From: Lentisphaerota bacterium
GTDB lineage: Bacteria > Verrucomicrobiota > Lentisphaeria > Victivallales > GWF2-50-93
Assembly (NCBI GenBank): GCA_025360875.1
Contig: JANYBI010000238.1
Span: 1-24,953, forward strand
Direction of reading: 5' to 3'
DNA: 24,953 bases
The notes under the pieces are model-generated. The model was not told the DNA's origin. It made no database searches and worked only from the letters and a program-made list of their open reading frames with translations. The stretch's first letter is position 1; each line of letters begins with the position of its first letter. Shown here in pieces: positions 21,856 through 24,953 of the stretch. The position numbers were made by a program, and so were the translations under genes.

Positions 21856-22962
21856 ATGAATGTACCATTGCTTGACTTGAAGGCTCAATTCAGGCCGATA
21901 AAAGACGAAGTCATGAAGGCTGTCGAGGCCGTCTTCGAATCCCAGCAGTTCATCAACGGGCCACAGGTCAAGGAGCTCGAGAAGCAGATTGCAGCATACA
22001 CCACATGCAAATCGGCTATCGGCGTATCAAGCGGTACTGACGCCCTGCTCTGCGCTCTCATGGCTTTCGATATCGGACACGGAGACGAAGTCATCACAAC
22101 CCCGTTCACCTTTTTCGCAACTGCCGGCTGTGTCTGGAGGACAGGCGCGAAACCGGTTTTTGTCGACATCGATCCGAAGACATACAATATTGATGTCGCC
22201 AAGATCGAAAAAGCCATAACCAAAAAGACTAAGGCAATCATTCCTGTCCATTTGTTCGGCCAGATGGCGGATATGGATCCTATCATGGAGATTGCCAGGA
22301 AGCACAACCTCTTCGTAATAGAGGATGCCTGCCAGAGCATAGGTTCGACATACAAGGGCAGACAGACAGGTTCCATAGGAACCGTCGGATGCTTCAGTTT
22401 TTTCCCGTCAAAAAATCTCGGTACAGCTGGTGATGGAGGAATCATCACTGCCCAGGATCCGGTACTCGGCGAGAAGCTCGAGATCATGCGCGGACACGGT
22501 TCGAAACCGAAATACTTCCATCAGGTGGTGGGCGGCAATTTCCGTCTTGACACGATCCATGCCGCAATCCTGATAGTGAAACTCAAATATCTGAACTCCT
22601 GGTCGGAAGGCCGCCGTAAAAACGCCGCTAAATACAACTCGCTCCTGAAGGACGTTAAGCAGGTTGTCACTCCATTTATCGAGAAACATAACATTTCCAT
22701 CTTCAATCAATATGTCATCAGGGTTCCCAAGAGGGACGAACTGAGAAAATTCCTCACGCACAAGGGAATCGGAACGGAGATCTACTACCCTCTGAGCCTG
22801 CATGAGCAGACCTGCTTCAAAGCCCTCGGTCACAAGAGGGGCGACTTCCCGGAATCAGAGAAGGCCGCGGACGAGACCGCAGCGCTCCCGATCTATCCGG
22901 AACTGTCAGATGAACAGATCAAGTACGTAGCCGACAGCATCAAGGAATTTTACAATAAATAA
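21856..22962 (+). CDS. wbpE: DegT/DnrJ/EryC1-family sugar aminotransferase (WbpE-like)
   Basis: A 368-aa PLP enzyme that moves an amino group from glutamate to a keto sugar nucleotide. It has SSGTDALLCAL, DEVITTPFTFFA, PVFVDIDPKTYNID, VIEDACQSIGS and the PLP lysine K186 in FFPSKNLG, then GGNFRLDTIHAAIL. Many DegT enzymes share these motifs, so the substrate comes from context: the fused WbpB/WbpD-like gene at 18238 would make the 3-keto substrate and acetylate the product, which points to UDP-GlcNAc(3NH2)A formation. Two toxin-antitoxin modules lie between these pathway genes. The stop codon is part of a hairpin that leads into the next gene. Confidence 0.9.
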   Translation: MNVPLLDLKAQFRPIKDEVMKAVEAVFESQQFINGPQVKELEKQIAAYTTCKSAIGVSSGTDALLCALMAFDIGHGDEVITTPFTFFATAGCVWRTGAKPVFVDIDPKTYNIDVAKIEKAITKKTKAIIPVHLFGQMADMDPIMEIARKHNLFVIEDACQSIGSTYKGRQTGSIGTVGCFSFFPSKNLGTAGDGGIITAQDPVLGEKLEIMRGHGSKPKYFHQVVGGNFRLDTIHAAILIVKLKYLNSWSEGRRKNAAKYNSLLKDVKQVVTPFIEKHNISIFNQYVIRVPKRDELRKFLTHKGIGTEIYYPLSLHEQTCFKALGHKRGDFPESEKAADETAALPIYPELSDEQIKYVADSIKEFYNK

Positions 22963-22978
22963 ATTTCACAGAAATTTA
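22960..22978. other. Perfect hairpin across the aminotransferase stop, next to the following start
   Basis: TAAATTTC and GAAATTTA pair over 8 bp around the loop ACA; the first TAA is the aminotransferase stop codon and the next ATG is at 22982, only 3 nt beyond the stem. There is no ribosome binding site before that ATG. The stem could limit independent initiation so that the glycosyltransferase is made mainly by ribosomes arriving from upstream. It resembles the hairpin at 19891-19910. Confidence 0.45.
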
Positions 22979-22981
22979 TAA

Positions 22982-24064
22982 ATGAAAATCCTTCTCTGCG
23001 CAGATGACAAAAGCGCCAATACGCTTGCCTGGGCAAAAGCTTTCAGGGAGATTGGCGCAGAAGTCATAATAGCCTCTGCAAGGGCTGAAAAAAGTGCCGA
23101 CGGCATAATCGCCCTGGGAAACCCATTCTTGCCGGCAAGATTGAATTTCATTTTTGGCGCACGCAAGCTCCGCAAGATCATCTCCTCGGAAAAACCCGAC
23201 ATCCTGATCGGATATCGCGTCACAAGCTACGGATATCTGTGTTCATGCTCTGGATTTCATCCGTTAATCCTCGCAGCCCAGAACGAGCAGATCACATATC
23301 TTCCAAAACCAAATCCCCTCAGAAGAAAAGTCCTGGAATATTTCGCCAGAAAAGCAATAGGAAAGGCCGATCTCATACACGCCTGGGGCGAAAATATGCT
23401 GCCTAGGTTAAAGGAACTCGGGGCGGATGAAAAGAAAATCCTGGTAATGCATCGCGGAATCGACCTTGGCCTTTTCACGCCTTCCGCTTCGAAGCCTGGA
23501 GCTGGAGGACCTGTCTTCATATCGACAAGGTCACTTTTCCCGGAATATAAGATCGACAGGATCCTTGAAGCTTTCGCGCTAGTCCTTAAGAATTTCCCGA
23601 ATGCAATATTTAAAATAATCGGAGAGGGTCCTGAAAGAGCTGGACTTATGGTTCTGGCGAATACTCTTGGCATTTCACAAATCGTGTATTTCCCAGGCAG
23701 GCTATCTCCCCAGGAAGTTGCCGTCATGCTCCGGAGCTCGGACATATATGTTTCCATAATTGAATCCGAAGGGATCTCCAGCTCGCTTCTCGAAGCTTGC
23801 GCATGTGGCGTATATCCTATTGCCACCGATATGCCGGCATCGAGGGCCCTGATAGAGAACGGAAACAACGGCACCCTCGTAAGGCCGGAAATTTCAATTC
23901 ATGATTTGGCTGAGACAATGATTAAAACTGCGGGAAATGTTGAAATGCGGGAAAACTCCTGCAAGATCAATCTTGAACTGGTAAAGGAGAAATTCGATTT
24001 CAGGAAAAACACCGCCAAATTCCTGGATGCCTACAAGAAACTTTCCGAGGAGGCCAACAGATAA
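22982..24064 (+). CDS. Glycosyltransferase family 4, third of three
   Basis: A 360-aa GT-B enzyme. The N-terminal domain begins MKILLCADDKSANTLAWAKAF and lacks the usual glycine-rich GG loop, so it belongs to a divergent subgroup. The donor domain is clear: VMHRGIDLGLFTP, FISTRSLFPEYKIDRILEAF, IIGEGPERAGL, VYFPGRLSPQEVAVML, and EX7E as EGISSSLLE (E263-E271) followed by ACACGVYPIATDMPA. It would add one sugar of the repeat unit from a nucleotide donor in the cytoplasm. It sits 19 nt after the aminotransferase and 1 nt before the last AsnB gene, so a uronic-acid step is plausible, but the donor is unknown. Confidence 0.88.
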   Translation: MKILLCADDKSANTLAWAKAFREIGAEVIIASARAEKSADGIIALGNPFLPARLNFIFGARKLRKIISSEKPDILIGYRVTSYGYLCSCSGFHPLILAAQNEQITYLPKPNPLRRKVLEYFARKAIGKADLIHAWGENMLPRLKELGADEKKILVMHRGIDLGLFTPSASKPGAGGPVFISTRSLFPEYKIDRILEAFALVLKNFPNAIFKIIGEGPERAGLMVLANTLGISQIVYFPGRLSPQEVAVMLRSSDIYVSIIESEGISSSLLEACACGVYPIATDMPASRALIENGNNGTLVRPEISIHDLAETMIKTAGNVEMRENSCKINLELVKEKFDFRKNTAKFLDAYKKLSEEANR

Positions 24065-24065
24065 G

Positions 24066-24953
24066 ATGTGCGGAATATCCTGCATAATAGACAAGCGCCA
24101 GTCACTTGATGGAAACGTCCTGGCACGTTTCACAAACTGCATAGGGCACAGGGGACCTGACAGCGTAGGTTTTGCGAAATTCGCAAATTCCGACGGTCTG
24201 CCGGAAAGTGTCCAGAATAATTTTCTTGTCGGACTCGGACATCGCAGGCTTTCAATCATTGACCTTTCATCGGCCGGTTCACAGCCGATGTTCTCTGCAG
24301 ACAGGAATTTCGCCATAGTCTTCAACGGTGAAATCTACAATTATATCGAACTGAGACAGGAACTTGAGAAGGACGGAGTTGCATTCAAGTCACACACTGA
24401 CACTGAAGTAATCATTGAATCATATAGGAAATGGGGCAGGCATTGCCTCTCGAAGTTCAACGGCATGTGGTCATTTGCGCTCCTGGACAGGCAGAGGAGA
24501 AAAGTATTCATTTCACGGGACCGTATCGGGGTCAAACCCCTTTATTATCACAGGAACGGGGATGTGCTTGCCATTTCATCCGAGATAAAGCAATTCTTCG
24601 AGCTTCCTGGATTCAGGAAAGAGCCCAACATAGACGTCTGTCTTTCATATCTTGTAACCGGCTATGAAATACCTCCTGAATCATTTTTTAAGGACGTAAT
24701 GGCTTTCCCGCCGGGATGCTGTGCTGAAATAGATCTGGATACCCTGGAAGTAAATCCCGAGGAGTTCTGGAGCGCGGAAAACATATCAGTAAGGGAATAC
24801 GCCGAGGATGAGATCATATTCCGCATTCAAAAGGCTTTTTCGGCATCAGTCAACTTCAGGCTGAGATCGGACGTTCCAGTGGGCGGATGCCTCTCCGGCG
24901 GGCTTGATTCATCCTCAATCTTTGTTGAAATGAAGCAGCTTCAGCCATCGCAG
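24066..24953 (+). CDS. asnB: Asparagine synthetase-type glutamine amidotransferase (fourth with Cys2; 3' end outside window)
   Basis: The frame from the ATG at 24066 is open for 296 codons to the window edge, with no stop. The glutaminase half is intact: Cys2 in MCGISCIID, GHRGPDSVGF, HRRLSIIDLS, NGEIYNY, HTDTEVIIES and SRDRIGVKPLYY. The start of the synthetase half is also seen, with the PPi loop SGGLDSSS at about 277-284. The rest, including the GGDE and KxGF segments, is beyond the edge. It begins 1 nt after the third GT4 gene, repeating the arrangement in which an AsnB gene directly follows a glycosyltransferase (as at 11606/11608). Likely role: amidation of a uronic acid or another sugar carboxylate. 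Confidence 0.92.
   Translation, partial: MCGISCIIDKRQSLDGNVLARFTNCIGHRGPDSVGFAKFANSDGLPESVQNNFLVGLGHRRLSIIDLSSAGSQPMFSADRNFAIVFNGEIYNYIELRQELEKDGVAFKSHTDTEVIIESYRKWGRHCLSKFNGMWSFALLDRQRRKVFISRDRIGVKPLYYHRNGDVLAISSEIKQFFELPGFRKEPNIDVCLSYLVTGYEIPPESFFKDVMAFPPGCCAEIDLDTLEVNPEEFWSAENISVREYAEDEIIFRIQKAFSASVNFRLRSDVPVGGCLSGGLDSSSIFVEMKQLQPSQ

Noticed and set aside
21885..22487. A 200-codon open frame on the - strand
   Set aside because: It is antisense to the aminotransferase, whose PLP motifs are all in the + frame; the translation resembles no family I know.
23257..23874. A 205-codon open frame on the - strand
   Set aside because: It is a shadow of the third GT4 gene; no motif or spacing supports it.

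Overview
The window is a 25-kb piece of a bacterial surface-polysaccharide locus. Every supported gene lies on the + strand and most are packed head to tail with 1-nt overlaps or gaps of a few bases. No rRNA, tRNA, CRISPR array, transposase or replication origin was seen. The PAPS genes, the 2,3-diacetamido-uronic acid genes, the glycosyltransferases and an ABC exporter suggest a Gram-negative-type envelope. Frequent AGG (Arg) and ATA (Ile) codons, a four-helix-bundle (S23-type) gene and TAGAACTT-type intergenic repeats are the kind of thing found in Bacteroidota, PVC-group and Omnitrophota-like genomes, but I cannot fix the phylum from this sequence.

Layout. 3-1484: 3' part of an ABC exporter. 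1476-1624: repeat element without a gene. 1633-3477: first asparagine-synthetase-type amidotransferase (AsnB). 3468-3869: repeat element carrying a shortened four-helix-bundle gene. 3876-14645: one tight operon of a membrane transglutaminase-like protein, AsnB, a Cys-less AsnB paralogue, a metallophosphoesterase/TM/beta-domain fusion, a GT4 glycosyltransferase, a third AsnB and a second GT4 glycosyltransferase. 14698-18215: a probable promoter, then cysC-cysD-cysN, where cysN carries a degenerate APS-kinase-like domain. 18238-19890: a fused WbpB-like dehydrogenase and WbpD-like acetyltransferase. 19920-21777: two toxin-antitoxin modules (Phd/YefM + PIN, RHH + VapC) around the remnant of a phosphodiester glycosidase. 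21856-24953: a WbpE-like aminotransferase, a third GT4 glycosyltransferase, and a fifth AsnB-type gene that runs off the window.

How the genes fit together (inference). The dehydrogenase/acetyltransferase fusion and the aminotransferase cover three steps from UDP-GlcNAcA to UDP-2,3-diacetamido-2,3-dideoxy-glucuronic acid. The GT4 enzymes would build a repeat unit containing such uronic acids. The AsnB paralogues could convert uronate carboxylates to amides or couple other amines to them. CysC/D/N would supply PAPS; no PAPS reductase or sulfite reductase is present here, so sulfation of the glycan is a reasonable guess. The ABC exporter could flip or export the product. The features that stand out are five AsnB-type proteins in 25 kb, one of them without the glutaminase cysteine; a CysN-fused pseudo-kinase next to a complete CysC; and two intergenic elements built on an 8-bp periodic, inverted repeat that supply the stop codons of the genes before them.
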